DNA of 64,000 nt from Halomonas halophila (GCF_030406665.1 NZ_CP129121.1:1364001-1428000); one strand, 5' to 3'; counted from the first letter of the stretch, positions 52,883-62,848 are shown. Numbers and translations: made by a program. The notes: generated from the sequence alone by a model not told the origin.

Positions 52883-53602
52883 ATGAACGCGCAACGGATC
52901 CTTTCCCAGCTGATGCGCCAGGCCGGCGATGGCCGCCGCGGTGGCCTGGATGTCCAGGGGCTGCTCGGCGGGCTGACCTCCGGCGCCGGCGGCAAGGCCG
53001 GCGGGCAGGGTGGCGGCCGCCTTGGCAGCGCCCTTGGCGGCGGCGCCCTGGGGGTGCTGCTGGGCTCCAAGCGCGGCCGCAAGCTGGGCGGAAAGGCGCT
53101 CAAGTACGGCGCTATCGCCGGCGTCGGCGCGCTGGCCTGGAGGGCCTGGCAGAATGCCCGGGCGTCGTCCGGCGGCGAGGCCCACGAGGGCACGCCGCTG
53201 GACGATCTCCAGGGCGAGCCACTCGAGCGTCGCAGCCTGGTGCTGCTGCAGGCGATGATCATGGCCGCCCGAGCCGATGGCCACGTCGACGAGCGCGAGC
53301 GCGCGTTGCTCACCGAGCAGATCGATGCCATCGGCGCCGACGACGAGCTGCACGCCTGGGTGGAGCGTCAGCTGTCGGCGCCGCTGGATGCGCTGGCCCT
53401 GGCTCGCCAGGCCGACTCGTCCCAGGCGGCGCGGGAGATCTACCTGGCCAGCGTGGCGGTGATCGACGATGACAATCCTATGGAGCGTGCCTGGCTCGAC
53501 CAGCTTGCCTCGGGCCTCTCGCTGGACGAGGACATGAAGCGCTCGCTCGAGCGCGAGGCCCTGGCCGCCGGAGAGGGGTCTGATCACGAGGAGCAATGGT
53601 GA
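52883..53602 (+). CDS. DUF533 / YebE-like protein with TerB fold
   Basis: A 239-residue protein. A Gly-rich stretch (about residues 25-60) is followed by a hydrophobic segment (LKYGAIAGVGALAWRAW) and a C-terminal TerB-like helical domain (VLLQAMIMAARADGHVDERE, with acidic residues of the TerB metal-site type). This matches the DUF533 family, which includes E. coli YebE. Function unknown. The start at 52883 has AGGAGG upstream. The deacetylase-like gene starts two bases after its stop, so they are co-transcribed. Confidence 0.82.
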   Translation: MNAQRILSQLMRQAGDGRRGGLDVQGLLGGLTSGAGGKAGGQGGGRLGSALGGGALGVLLGSKRGRKLGGKALKYGAIAGVGALAWRAWQNARASSGGEAHEGTPLDDLQGEPLERRSLVLLQAMIMAARADGHVDERERALLTEQIDAIGADDELHAWVERQLSAPLDALALARQADSSQAAREIYLASVAVIDDDNPMERAWLDQLASGLSLDEDMKRSLEREALAAGEGSDHEEQW

Positions 53603-53603
53603 A

Positions 53604-54638
53604 ATGTTGACCTTCCACAGCGATGACACCGGCCTGCGCCGCGCCCGTACCGAGCTCGATGGTGGCGAGCTGGTGACGCCCTACGAGTGCCCCGAGCGTG
53701 TCGAGCTGGTACTGAGGCGCGTGCGCGAGGTGGGGCTCGGCGAGGTGCGCGCCCCCGAGGCGTTTGGCTTCGAGCCGGTGCTGGCGGTGCACGACCGCGG
53801 CTACGTCGACTTCCTTGCCAGCTGCTGGGACGACTGGCGCGCCGCTGGCCATGGCGGCGAGGCCATCCCCAGCATCTGGCCGACCCGGACCATGCGTGAC
53901 GACATCATTCCCGAGCATGTCGAGGGCCGTCTCGGTCACTACGCGCTGGCCGCCGAGACCTCGATCTGCGAGGGCACCTTCGACGCCGCCATGGCCAGCA
54001 AGGACATCGCGCTGTCGGCCGTCTCCCACACCCTGGCCACCGGCGAGCCCGCCTTCGGGCTGTGCCGGCCGCCGGGTCATCATGCCGCCAGCGACCAGTT
54101 CGGCGGCTACTGCTTCTTCAACAACGCCGCCATCGCCGCCCAGCATGCGCTGGACAGCGGCAGAGGGCGCGTGGCGGTGCTGGACGTCGATTTCCACCAC
54201 GGCAACGGCACCCAGCAGATCTTCTACGAGCGCGACGACGTGCTGTTCGCCTCGCTGCACGGCGACCCGCGCACCTGCTTCCCCTACTTCCTGGGCCACG
54301 CCGACGAGACCGGCCGCGGGCGAGGGGAGGGTTTCAACCACAACTATCCGATGGCACCGGGAACGGGCTTCGATGTCTGGTCCCGAGCGCTTGACGACGC
54401 CCTGACGCGCATTCGCGAGGCCGGCTGCGAGCTGCTGGTGGTCTCGCTGGGCGTCGACGCCTTCGAACACGATCCCATCAGCGCCTTCAAGCTGACCAGC
54501 AACGACTTCACCGAGCTCGGCCGGCGACTGGCCGGCGCGGGGCTGCCCACGACCTTCCTGCTCGAGGGCGGTTACGCGGTCGAGGAGATCGGCATCAACG
54601 CCGTGAACGTGCTGACCGGCTTCGAGGCCGCCCGTTAA
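53604..54638 (+). CDS. Histone deacetylase-like acetylpolyamine amidohydrolase
   Basis: A 344-residue zinc hydrolase of the arginase/deacetylase fold. The catalytic His pair is in LCRPPGHHAASDQFGGYCFFN, zinc ligands in VLDVDFHHGNGTQQIFY, a further zinc aspartate probably in VSLGVDAFEHDP, and the C-terminal LLEGGYAVEEIG holds the usual Gly-Gly-Tyr. Length is close to bacterial acetylpolyamine amidohydrolases, the most likely function; deacetylation of other amines is possible. It is two bases downstream of the DUF533 gene and 24 bp upstream of cysK. Confidence 0.87.
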   Translation: MLTFHSDDTGLRRARTELDGGELVTPYECPERVELVLRRVREVGLGEVRAPEAFGFEPVLAVHDRGYVDFLASCWDDWRAAGHGGEAIPSIWPTRTMRDDIIPEHVEGRLGHYALAAETSICEGTFDAAMASKDIALSAVSHTLATGEPAFGLCRPPGHHAASDQFGGYCFFNNAAIAAQHALDSGRGRVAVLDVDFHHGNGTQQIFYERDDVLFASLHGDPRTCFPYFLGHADETGRGRGEGFNHNYPMAPGTGFDVWSRALDDALTRIREAGCELLVVSLGVDAFEHDPISAFKLTSNDFTELGRRLAGAGLPTTFLLEGGYAVEEIGINAVNVLTGFEAAR

Positions 54639-54662
54639 TTCGCCCATCACAAGGAACGATCC

Positions 54663-55634
<972 letters not shown>

Positions 55635-55652
55635 GCCGCATCCCCCGTGCCA

Positions 55653-55672
55653 GCCCCGGCGGCCGCCGGGGC
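55653..55672. terminator. GC palindrome between cysK and the exchanger gene
   Basis: A perfect 20-base palindrome in the 49-bp gap between convergent genes. There is no T run on either side, so termination is only suggested by position. Confidence 0.35.
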
Positions 55673-55683
55673 ATCGCCGCCGC

Positions 55684-56721
55684 CTATCCCCTGGGCGGCG
55701 GCAGGCTCGGCACCAGGTCCACCACCCCGAACGTCTCCATCCCGATCCATGCCAGGAAGCCGGCGTAAAGGGCCAGCAGGGCCACGCATTCGGGGTTCGT
55801 CAACACCATGCCGGTACGCATCATCAGGAACAGCGCCACCGTGGCGGCGGTGAGCACCGCCATCATCGGCGCGGCGACGGAGAAGTTGATCATGGCGGTG
55901 CCGGCGATCAGCACGCCGGCCGGGATGCACACCAGCAGGTCGAAGGTGTTGCTGCCCAGCACGTTGGCGATGCTGGTGACGCCGCGGCCCTGACGGGCGG
56001 CGCGGATCGAGACGAAGGCATCGGGAATCGAGGTGCCGGCGGCGACCACGGTGATGCCCCACAGGAAGCTCGGGGTGTCGAAGATCTCGCCGAACGCGAT
56101 CGCCGCCCGGACCAGACCCTCCACGCCGATCACGATCACCGCCAGCGACAGCGCCAGGCGGGCCCATTCGCGTCCCGGGCGCACGTCGCCGGCGTCGACC
56201 TCGCTCTCGTGGTCGAGGGTGTCCTGGTACTGCACGAACAGGTAGAGCCCGTAGAGCGCCACCGGCATCAGCGCCAGGCCACGGGTCAGCTCGCCGCGGA
56301 TGGCGCCGCCCGTCGCCTCGGCGGGGTGATAGATGGCGGCGAAGGCGAAGGTCAGGGTCAGCACCGCCACCGCGATCATGTAGAACTGGGCTTCCTTGTA
56401 GACCAGGTCGCGGTTGGCGGTCAGCGGTTGGCGACTGGCCAGGCCGGAGACGGCGGGAATCACCAGGATGTTGAACAGCGCCGAACCGACGATCGCCGCC
56501 ACGCCGAGCTCGAACTCGCCATGCACCAGGGTGGAGATCACCGTGGTGGAGAGCTCCGGGAAGCTCGAGCCCACGGCCACCACGATGGCGCCCTGGACGA
56601 TGTCTGGCAGCCGGTAGTGGGCCGCGAGCCGCTCGCTGCTGGTTTCCAGCAGCCCGCTGCCGCGCCAGACGATGGCGGTGGCCGCCACGGCCACGAGGCT
56701 CCAGAGCAGGATGGCAGGCAT
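55684..56721 (-). CDS. Sodium/calcium exchanger family antiporter
   Basis: A 345-residue inner-membrane protein with about ten hydrophobic helices in two halves. The two alpha repeats are present: VVAVGSSFPELSTTVISTLV and VVAAGTSIPDAFVSIRAARQ, each followed by a segment of the GSALFNILVIPA / GSNTFDLLVCIPA type. This is the Ca2+/cation antiporter (CaCA) family, as E. coli YrbG (ChaA-like role possible). An acidic cytoplasmic loop (HESEVDAGDVRPG) joins the halves. It is divergent from the nuclease gene. Confidence 0.88.
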   Translation of the reverse strand: MPAILLWSLVAVAATAIVWRGSGLLETSSERLAAHYRLPDIVQGAIVVAVGSSFPELSTTVISTLVHGEFELGVAAIVGSALFNILVIPAVSGLASRQPLTANRDLVYKEAQFYMIAVAVLTLTFAFAAIYHPAEATGGAIRGELTRGLALMPVALYGLYLFVQYQDTLDHESEVDAGDVRPGREWARLALSLAVIVIGVEGLVRAAIAFGEIFDTPSFLWGITVVAAGTSIPDAFVSIRAARQGRGVTSIANVLGSNTFDLLVCIPAGVLIAGTAMINFSVAAPMMAVLTAATVALFLMMRTGMVLTNPECVALLALYAGFLAWIGMETFGVVDLVPSLPPPRG

Positions 56722-56855
56722 CGGGGCGTCCTTTCCTTGAATGACGGGTTTCCAGCCTAACAGCCTGCTGCCGTCGGTAGCATATTGGCGACCGCTGATA
56801 TTGATGTCGCCATCGCCGACCGGCAGGATAGCGCCTTTCCGACATGGAGGGGCGC

Positions 56856-57935
56856 ATGCAACGTCTTGTCTTGGCAGGTTTTCTTACACTGGCTCTGGCC
56901 GGTTTCCCGGGGCTGGCCGGCGCCGCGGTGATCGGCAGCTGGAACCTCGAACATCTGGGCTGGAACAACGACAAACGGCTCGATCTGGTGGCCCGGGTGG
57001 CCGGACGCTTCGACCTGCTGGCGGTGCAGGAACTGATGAACGACGAGGCGCTGGCGGCGCTGGAGCAAGAGCTCGAGGCCGTGTCCGGCGAGGCATGGTC
57101 GTCGATGGCCAGCCACGCCGTGGGGCGCAGCCGCTACCAGGAGCACTACGGCTTCCTGTGGCGCGAGTCGCGCATCGCCTCGCTCGGTGGCGGGGCGGTG
57201 TATATCGATCGCGGCGACGTCTTCGCCCGCGAACCTTTCTCGGCGCGCTTCCGTGATCGTGAGAACGACGACGCCTTCGTCGCCGCCACGGTGCACGTGG
57301 TTTACGGCGACGGTCTCGCCGACCGTCGGCCCGAGGTCGAGGCCCTGGCCGACTACTGGCAATGGCTCGACGAGGCCTATCCCGACACCCCGCGAATGCT
57401 GATGGGCGACTTCAACATGGCGCCAGACGATCCCGCCTGGGCACCGCTGAGGGCGCTCGGCGTGGTGCCGGCGCTGAACGGTCAGGCCACCACGCTCGGC
57501 ACCACGCCGGGCCGCTACGCCAGTCCCTACGACAACATCTGGTATCGGCCGGACCGCCTGAGCCCGCAGGCACTTGGCATGCTGCGCTATCCGGCGCTGA
57601 CCGGCCTCGATCATGTTGCGGCCCGCGAGCACGTCTCCGACCACGCGCCGGTCTATCTGGCGCTGCATCAGGGCGAACTGCGTGCTCTGCCGCCCGGCGC
57701 CGGTGAGGTGGCCGGTGCCGGCGGCGCCTCCCATGCCCGTGCGGCCGGCTGCATCGATCTCAATGCCAGCTCCGTGGCCATGCTCGAGCGCCTGCCGCAC
57801 ATCGGCCCGGCCCGCGCCGAGTCCATCGTGGACGGCCGACCCTGGGCGGGCAGCGGTGAGCTCTCACGTATCGACGGCATCGCCGTCGGGCGTCTCGCCG
57901 ACATCCGCGACAGCGGCCGGCTGTGCAGCGGCTGA
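56856..57935 (+). CDS. Secreted endonuclease/exonuclease/phosphatase-fold nuclease with ComEA-like HhH tail
   Basis: A 359-residue protein with a signal peptide (about residues 1-23), an EEP-superfamily domain (GSWNLEHLGWNNDKRLDLVAR, FDLLAVQELMND, MLMGDFNMAPDD and HVSDHAPVYLAL), and a C-terminal helix-hairpin-helix (IDLNASSVAMLERLPHIGPA, then RAESIVDGRPWAGSGELSRI) of the ComEA type. The first domain should be a metal-dependent nuclease or phosphoesterase; the tail should bind DNA. Together they suggest an extracellular or periplasmic DNase. The ATG at 56856 follows GGAGGGG and was preferred over 56844. Confidence 0.86.
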   Translation: MQRLVLAGFLTLALAGFPGLAGAAVIGSWNLEHLGWNNDKRLDLVARVAGRFDLLAVQELMNDEALAALEQELEAVSGEAWSSMASHAVGRSRYQEHYGFLWRESRIASLGGGAVYIDRGDVFAREPFSARFRDRENDDAFVAATVHVVYGDGLADRRPEVEALADYWQWLDEAYPDTPRMLMGDFNMAPDDPAWAPLRALGVVPALNGQATTLGTTPGRYASPYDNIWYRPDRLSPQALGMLRYPALTGLDHVAAREHVSDHAPVYLALHQGELRALPPGAGEVAGAGGASHARAAGCIDLNASSVAMLERLPHIGPARAESIVDGRPWAGSGELSRIDGIAVGRLADIRDSGRLCSG

Positions 57936-58080
57936 CCCGCTCCGGTCCACGCTTTGCGCCCGGGCCGCCACCCGGTAGAATGTGGACCATCTCTTCAAGC
58001 CCGTCGGTCGGCGATTCGCGCACCGGCGGGGCTTTCGTGTTCGGCTGCCAGCCAGCCCAGCCGCAAGGATTTCGAGCTGC

Positions 58081-60105
58081 ATGAGCTATCAGGTTCTGGC
58101 CCGCAAGTGGCGGCCGCGTACCTTCCATGAACTGGTCGGCCAGGAGCATGTCCAGCGCGCGCTGGTCAACGCCCTGGACCAGGGCCGGCTGCACCACGCC
58201 TACCTGTTCACCGGTACCCGCGGGGTCGGCAAGACCACGCTGGCGCGCATCCTCGCCAAGTGCCTGAACTGCACCGCGGGCGGGCAGGGCGACGAGGGCG
58301 TGACCTCCACGCCCTGCGGCCAGTGCCCCAGCTGCGAGGCCATCGACGACGGGCGCTTCGTCGACCTGATCGAGGTCGACGCCGCCTCGCGTACCAAGGT
58401 CGAAGACACCCGCGAGCTGCTCGACAACGTGCAGTACGCGCCGACCCAGGGCCGCTACAAGGTGTACCTCATCGACGAGGTGCACATGCTCTCCACCAGC
58501 AGCTTCAACGCGCTGCTCAAGACCCTGGAAGAGCCGCCGCCCCACGTGAAGTTCCTGCTGGCCACCACCGACCCGCAGAAGCTGCCGCCCACGGTGCTGT
58601 CGCGCTGCCTGCAGTTCACCCTCAAGCACATGCCGCCGGAGCGCATCGTCGGCCACCTCTCCAAGGTGCTCGAAGCCGAATCGGTCTCCTTCGAGGAGAG
58701 CGCGCTGTGGCTGCTCGGCAAGGCGGCCGAGGGTTCCATGCGCGACGCCATGAGCCTGACCGACCAGGCGATCGCCTTCGGCCAGGGCGAGGTGCGCCAC
58801 GCCGACGTGGCGGCGATGCTCGGCACCCTCGACCATCGCCACGTGCTGGCGCTGCTCGAGGCCATGGCCGAGGTCGACGCCGCGAGGGTGCTGGCCGAGG
58901 TCGCCGCCCTGGCCGAGCAGGGCCCGGACTTCGCCGGCGTGCTCGACGACGTCACCGGGGTGCTGCACCGCCTGGCCGTGGCGCAGATGGTGCCCGACGC
59001 CCTGGACAACGGCCACGGCGACCGCGAGACGCTGCTGGCGCTGGCCGCGCGTTTCACCGCCGAGGACATCCAGCTCTACTACCAGATCGGCATCCAGGGT
59101 CGCGGCGACATGGCCCACGCGCCGGACCTGCGCACCGCCCTGGAGATGACCCTGCTGCGCATGCTGGCCTTCCGCCCCCAGGGTGTGCCGAAGCCGGCCC
59201 AGACGCCGCTGCCCATGCGCGGCGATGGTGGCGCTCCTGCGGCCGGAGGCGGCACCGGGCCGGCGGGTGGCAGCGATCAAGCCGCCAGTGCCGCGCCAGC
59301 GCAGAGTTTGGCGCCTGGCGCCGCTGCGCCGCAGCCGGCGGCCGAATCCGCCCCGGCCCCCGAGCCGATGCCTGAACCGGCTCCGGCGCCAGCACCGGTC
59401 GAGTCCGCCGCCGTCCCGCCGCCGGCTCCTGAGGCCGCGCCGGAAACCGCGCCGTCCGAGCTCGCGGCAGCCGAATCGGCCCCCGAGCCGCCGCCCTGGA
59501 TCCAGGACGTGCCTGTCCAGGACGCGCCTGTTCAGGAAGCGTCCGCTCAGGCGGCACCCGCGCCTGAACCCGCAGCGCCTCAGCCACAAGTGCCCGCGCC
59601 GCAGCCTGAGCCCGCGCCGGTCGCGGCGGCTCCCGAGCCCGAGGCTCAGGCCGTGCCGGCCGAGGCACCGGCCGCCCCCTCGGCTGCCGACGCCGCTCCG
59701 GGCGAGCTGAGCCATGCCGACTGGCTGGAGCGCTTCGACGCGCTGGGCCTGTCCGGCCTGACGCGCAACCTGGCGGCCCATTGCGTGGTCGAAGCCGACG
59801 ACGGCGACGCCCTGACGCTGCGGCTGGATCCGTCCCAGGCGGCGATGAAGGCCGACGTCCACGTCGAGCGCATTCGCGAGGCGCTGGCCGGGGCCGGTTT
59901 CACGCGGCGCCTGACGATCGCCGACGGGCCGCTGCCCGAGGGCGTCGAGACGCCGCGCCAGCGCGCCGACCGCCTGGCCGCCGAGCGCCACGCCGAGGCG
60001 GTGGCCGCGCTGCAGGCCGACCCCCAGGTACAGAAGCTTCAGCAGGCCTTCGGGGCCCGGCTGATCGAGACCACGGTGAAGCCCGTCGAGGCGGCGCGTC
60101 ACTGA
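58081..60105 (+). CDS. dnaX: DNA polymerase III subunit gamma/tau
   Basis: A 674-residue clamp-loader ATPase. The N-terminus MSYQVLARKWRPRTFHELVG is universal. Walker A is GTRGVGKTTLARILAK, the zinc cysteines are in CLNCTA and CGQCPSC, and Walker B is VYLIDEVHMLS with the SRC motif (VLSRCLQF). A Pro/Ala-rich linker (about residues 385-535) leads to the tau-specific C-terminus (about 540-674). No run of As like the E. coli frameshift site was seen in this GC-rich gene. The ATG at 58081 gives the family start. It heads the dnaX-ybaB-recR group. Confidence 0.96.
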   Translation: MSYQVLARKWRPRTFHELVGQEHVQRALVNALDQGRLHHAYLFTGTRGVGKTTLARILAKCLNCTAGGQGDEGVTSTPCGQCPSCEAIDDGRFVDLIEVDAASRTKVEDTRELLDNVQYAPTQGRYKVYLIDEVHMLSTSSFNALLKTLEEPPPHVKFLLATTDPQKLPPTVLSRCLQFTLKHMPPERIVGHLSKVLEAESVSFEESALWLLGKAAEGSMRDAMSLTDQAIAFGQGEVRHADVAAMLGTLDHRHVLALLEAMAEVDAARVLAEVAALAEQGPDFAGVLDDVTGVLHRLAVAQMVPDALDNGHGDRETLLALAARFTAEDIQLYYQIGIQGRGDMAHAPDLRTALEMTLLRMLAFRPQGVPKPAQTPLPMRGDGGAPAAGGGTGPAGGSDQAASAAPAQSLAPGAAAPQPAAESAPAPEPMPEPAPAPAPVESAAVPPPAPEAAPETAPSELAAAESAPEPPPWIQDVPVQDAPVQEASAQAAPAPEPAAPQPQVPAPQPEPAPVAAAPEPEAQAVPAEAPAAPSAADAAPGELSHADWLERFDALGLSGLTRNLAAHCVVEADDGDALTLRLDPSQAAMKADVHVERIREALAGAGFTRRLTIADGPLPEGVETPRQRADRLAAERHAEAVAALQADPQVQKLQQAFGARLIETTVKPVEAARH

Positions 60106-60205
60106 ACGGACGCCAACGCCACGCGTCGGAAGGGGTAACACCGACCGTACACGACACCGGCTGCCCGGGTGGCCGGACAGAACATCCAATCGAGAGGACG
60201 TCACC

Positions 60206-60532
60206 ATGATGAAAGGTGGAATGGGCAACCTGATGAAGCAGGCTCAGGAAATGCAGGAGAAGATGCAGAAGGCCCAGGAAGAGGTCGCCAAGGCCGAGGT
60301 TCACGGCGAGGCCGGTGCCGGCATGATCAAGATCACCATGAACGGCCGCCACGACGTGCTCAAGGTCGACATCGACCCGAGCGTCATGGAAGAGGACAAG
60401 GAGCTGCTCGAGGACCTGCTGGCCGCCGCCGTGAATGACGCCGTGCGCAAGGTCGAGGCCAACTCCAAGGAGATGATGGAAGACGCCACCTCCGGCCTGA
60501 ACCTGCCGCCGGGCTTCAAGATGCCGTTCTGA
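60206..60532 (+). CDS. ybaB: YbaB/EbfC nucleoid-associated protein
   Basis: A 108-residue DNA-binding protein. MKGGMGNLMKQAQEMQEKMQ, then AEVHGEAGAGMIKITMNG, and the Leu/Lys-rich helix that follows, are the YbaB signature. It sits between dnaX and recR, its conserved place. The start could be 60206 or 60209 (two adjacent Met codons); GAGAGGA lies upstream. Confidence 0.96.
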   Translation: MMKGGMGNLMKQAQEMQEKMQKAQEEVAKAEVHGEAGAGMIKITMNGRHDVLKVDIDPSVMEEDKELLEDLLAAAVNDAVRKVEANSKEMMEDATSGLNLPPGFKMPF

Positions 60533-60552
60533 AGCCTCTGCCGGAACGCAAC

Positions 60553-60589
60553 GACGAGAGATGAGCGCCCGCGTGGCGCTCGTCTCGTC
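60553..60589. other. Hairpin between ybaB and recR
   Basis: Imperfect inverted repeat with core arms 60563-60569 and 60575-60581, extended outward by GACGAG/CTCGTC with a small bulge. No T run follows. It could attenuate transcription into recR or protect the ybaB message end. Confidence 0.35.
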
Positions 60590-60619
60590 CCATGACGAGA
60601 CCTGAGCCCTGAACGACTC

Positions 60620-61225
60620 ATGAGCTTTTCTCCCCTGGTCGAACGGCTGATGGAGGCCTTCCGGGTGCTCCCCGGCGTCGGCCCCAAGACCGCCCAGCGC
60701 ATGGCCATGCATCTGCTCGAGCGCGACCGCGACGGCGGCCGGCGGCTGGTCGAGTCGCTCGGCACGGCCCTCGAGGCGGTCGGCTACTGCCGGCGCTGTC
60801 GCACCCTCACCGAGGAGGAACTGTGCGGCATCTGTGCCAGTCCGCGCCGCGACGACGGCGTGCTGTGCGTGGTCGAATCCCCGGCCGACCAGCTGGCCAT
60901 CGAGGAGGCCGGCGGCTATCAGGGCCGCTACTTCGTGCTGCACGGTCACCTGTCGCCGCTGGACGGCGTCGGGCCCGAAGACATCGGCCTCGACCGGCTG
61001 GAGGCGCGGGTCGCCGAGGCCGGCGTCGAGGAGGTGATCCTGGCCACCAATCCCACGGTGGAAGGGGAGGCCACGGCCCACTACATCGCCTCCCAGCTCG
61101 CGCCGCTGGGGCTCAAGCTCTCGCGCCTGGCCTATGGCGTGCCCATGGGCGGCGAGCTCGAATACGTCGACGGCGGTACCCTGAGCCGGGCCTTCAACGG
61201 CCGGCTGCCTTTCCAGGGCGAATGA
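60620..61225 (+). CDS. recR: Recombination protein RecR
   Basis: A 201-residue RecFOR-pathway protein. An N-terminal helix-hairpin-helix (RVLPGVGPKTAQRMAMHLLE), a C4 zinc finger (YCRRCRTLTEEELCGIC) and a Toprim domain (VVESPADQLAIEEAGGY, then VILATNPTVEGEATAHYI) are all complete. It lies in the usual position after ybaB. Confidence 0.96.
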   Translation: MSFSPLVERLMEAFRVLPGVGPKTAQRMAMHLLERDRDGGRRLVESLGTALEAVGYCRRCRTLTEEELCGICASPRRDDGVLCVVESPADQLAIEEAGGYQGRYFVLHGHLSPLDGVGPEDIGLDRLEARVAEAGVEEVILATNPTVEGEATAHYIASQLAPLGLKLSRLAYGVPMGGELEYVDGGTLSRAFNGRLPFQGE

Positions 61226-61259
61226 TCGCCGTTCCATCCCTGCCATGCCGGATGACCGC

Positions 61260-62387
61260 ATGTCCCTGACACCCGAGATCCGCTGGATCGACACTCCCGA
61301 GGCGCTGGACGCCGCCTGCGCCGAGGTGGCCGAGGCCGACGTCCTGGCCCTGGATACCGAATTCTTCCGCGAGCGCACCTTCCACCCGGTGCCGGCGCTG
61401 ATCCAGTTCTGTGCCGGCGGGCCGGCCTACCTGGTCGACCCCCAGGAGGTCGCCTGCACCGAGCGCTTTCGCCGCCTGCTCGCCGAGGGGCCGCTGAAGC
61501 TGCTGCACGCCTCCAGCGAGGACCTGGAAGTCTTCGCCCACTGGGCCGGCGTGCCCATCGCGCCGCTGGTGGACACCCAGATCGCCCAGGCGCTGCTCGG
61601 CGAAGTGACCTCCATGGGCTACCAGAAGCTGGTCGAGTACTGGGTGGGCGAGACCCTGCCCAAGGACGAGACCCGCTCGAACTGGCTCGAGCGCCCGCTC
61701 TCCGAGGCCCAGAAGACCTACGCGGCGCTGGACGTGGTCTATTTGCTGGACGTCTGGGAGCACCAGCGCGAGTCCCTGGAGCGCCACGGCCGCCTGGCGT
61801 GGCTCGAGGAAGACTGTGCCGCCCTGACCGACCAGGCCTCGCGCAGCGACGAGGCCGACGGCCAGTGGTACTTGCGCCAGCGCAACCTGTGGCGGCTGGG
61901 CCCGCGCCAGATCGAGGCCTATCGCCTGATGACCACCTGGCGCGAGGGCGAGGTGCGTCGCCGCGACCTGCCGCGCAGCTGGCTGGTCAGCGACAAGCTG
62001 CTGTTCGCCATCGCCGAGCGGCTGCCCGAGAATCGCTACGAACTGGCCGCGGTGGAGGGCATCAAGCCGCCGCTGGTCAAGCGCGAGGGCGACGTCCTGC
62101 TGGCGCTGGTCAAGGAAGCGCGCTTCCTCGACGAGGCGGAGCTGCCGTCGGTGCCGCTGTCGCCCTTGTCGCCGGCCTTCAAGCGCTGCCTGAAGGCGAT
62201 GAAAAAGGTGGTGAACCTCGAGGCCGAGTCCCTGGGCCTGGCTCCCGAGATGCTGATGCGTCGCCGCGACCTGGAGGCCCTGGCCAGCGCCCGGCTGCGT
62301 GGCCGCCCGCTGCCGCTGCCCGCTGGCTGGCGCGGCGAGCGTCTCGCCGCTTCCCTGGAACGTGCCCTGAGTGAGGTCCCCGCATGA
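61260..62387 (+). CDS. rnd: Ribonuclease D
   Basis: A 375-residue 3'-5' exoribonuclease that trims tRNA precursors. The DEDD residues are in LALDTEFFRERTFHPVPALIQ (Exo I), LKLLHASSEDLEVF (Exo II) and AQKTYAALDVVYLLDVW (Exo III), with an HRDC domain at about residues 205-285. The ATG at 61260 was picked; ATG 61245 in the same frame adds five residues and neither has a strong ribosome site. Its stop overlaps the ycgL start by four bases. Confidence 0.93.
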   Translation: MSLTPEIRWIDTPEALDAACAEVAEADVLALDTEFFRERTFHPVPALIQFCAGGPAYLVDPQEVACTERFRRLLAEGPLKLLHASSEDLEVFAHWAGVPIAPLVDTQIAQALLGEVTSMGYQKLVEYWVGETLPKDETRSNWLERPLSEAQKTYAALDVVYLLDVWEHQRESLERHGRLAWLEEDCAALTDQASRSDEADGQWYLRQRNLWRLGPRQIEAYRLMTTWREGEVRRRDLPRSWLVSDKLLFAIAERLPENRYELAAVEGIKPPLVKREGDVLLALVKEARFLDEAELPSVPLSPLSPAFKRCLKAMKKVVNLEAESLGLAPEMLMRRRDLEALASARLRGRPLPLPAGWRGERLAASLERALSEVPA

Positions 62388-62686
62388 CCACCATGAACGG
62401 CAAGCTGCTGTGCGAGGTCTTCAAGAGCCCGCGCAAGGACGAGATGTACCTGTACGTGGACAAGCGCCGCGGCCTCGAGGACGTGCCCGAGGCGCTGCTC
62501 GAGCGCTTCGGCACGCCGGTCTCGGCGCTGACGCTGATCCTCACGCCCGAGAAGCCGCTGGCCCGCACCCGCGGCGCCGAGGTCATGGCCGCCATCGAGG
62601 AGAAGGGGTTCTACCTGCAGATGCCGCCGGCCAAGGAGGACTATCTGCTGGATCTTTATCGCACGCCTACCGAGGCCCGCTACTAG
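62384..62686 (+). CDS. ycgL: YcgL-domain protein
   Basis: A 100-residue protein: MNGKLLCEVFKSPRKDEMYLYV, then LLERFGTPVSALTLILTPEK and GFYLQMPPAKEDYLLDLYR. This is the complete YcgL family pattern; the role is not established. It overlaps rnd (ATGA at 62384-62387) and precedes ycgN, an order seen in other gammaproteobacteria. Confidence 0.9.
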   Translation: MTTMNGKLLCEVFKSPRKDEMYLYVDKRRGLEDVPEALLERFGTPVSALTLILTPEKPLARTRGAEVMAAIEEKGFYLQMPPAKEDYLLDLYRTPTEARY

Positions 62687-62727
62687 TCTGGCGAATCCGG
62701 GGCCGCGCGAAGGCCGCCTTCGCACAT

Positions 62728-62789
62728 GGGGTCAGACCCTTCAGCAGACTTAGGAGCAAGCTCCTAAGTCTGCTGAAGGGTCTGACCCC
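62728..62789. repeat. REP-like perfect inverted repeat with GGGGTCAGACCC ends
   Basis: Two 30-bp perfect arms (62728-62757 and 62760-62789) are separated by AA. The outer bases GGGGTCAGACCC / GGGTCTGACCCC are of the type seen in RAYT-associated REP elements. Confidence 0.7.
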
Positions 62790-62828
62790 GGGCATGATCC
62801 CTGAAGGGTCTGACCCCGGGCATGATCC
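62773..62828 (+). repeat. Exact 28-bp tandem duplication overlapping the REP-like element
   Basis: The unit beginning CTGAAGGGTCTGACCCCGGG occurs at 62773-62800 and again at 62801-62828 without any change. It includes the right end of the inverted repeat plus GGGCATGATCC. Confidence 0.8.
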
Positions 62829-62848
62829 GGCCTCGCGCAGGAGAGAAC

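Noticed and set aside
57760..60228. An 822-codon minus-strand frame opposite dnaX
   Set aside because: Low-complexity Arg/Gly-rich shadow of the Pro/Ala linker of dnaX.
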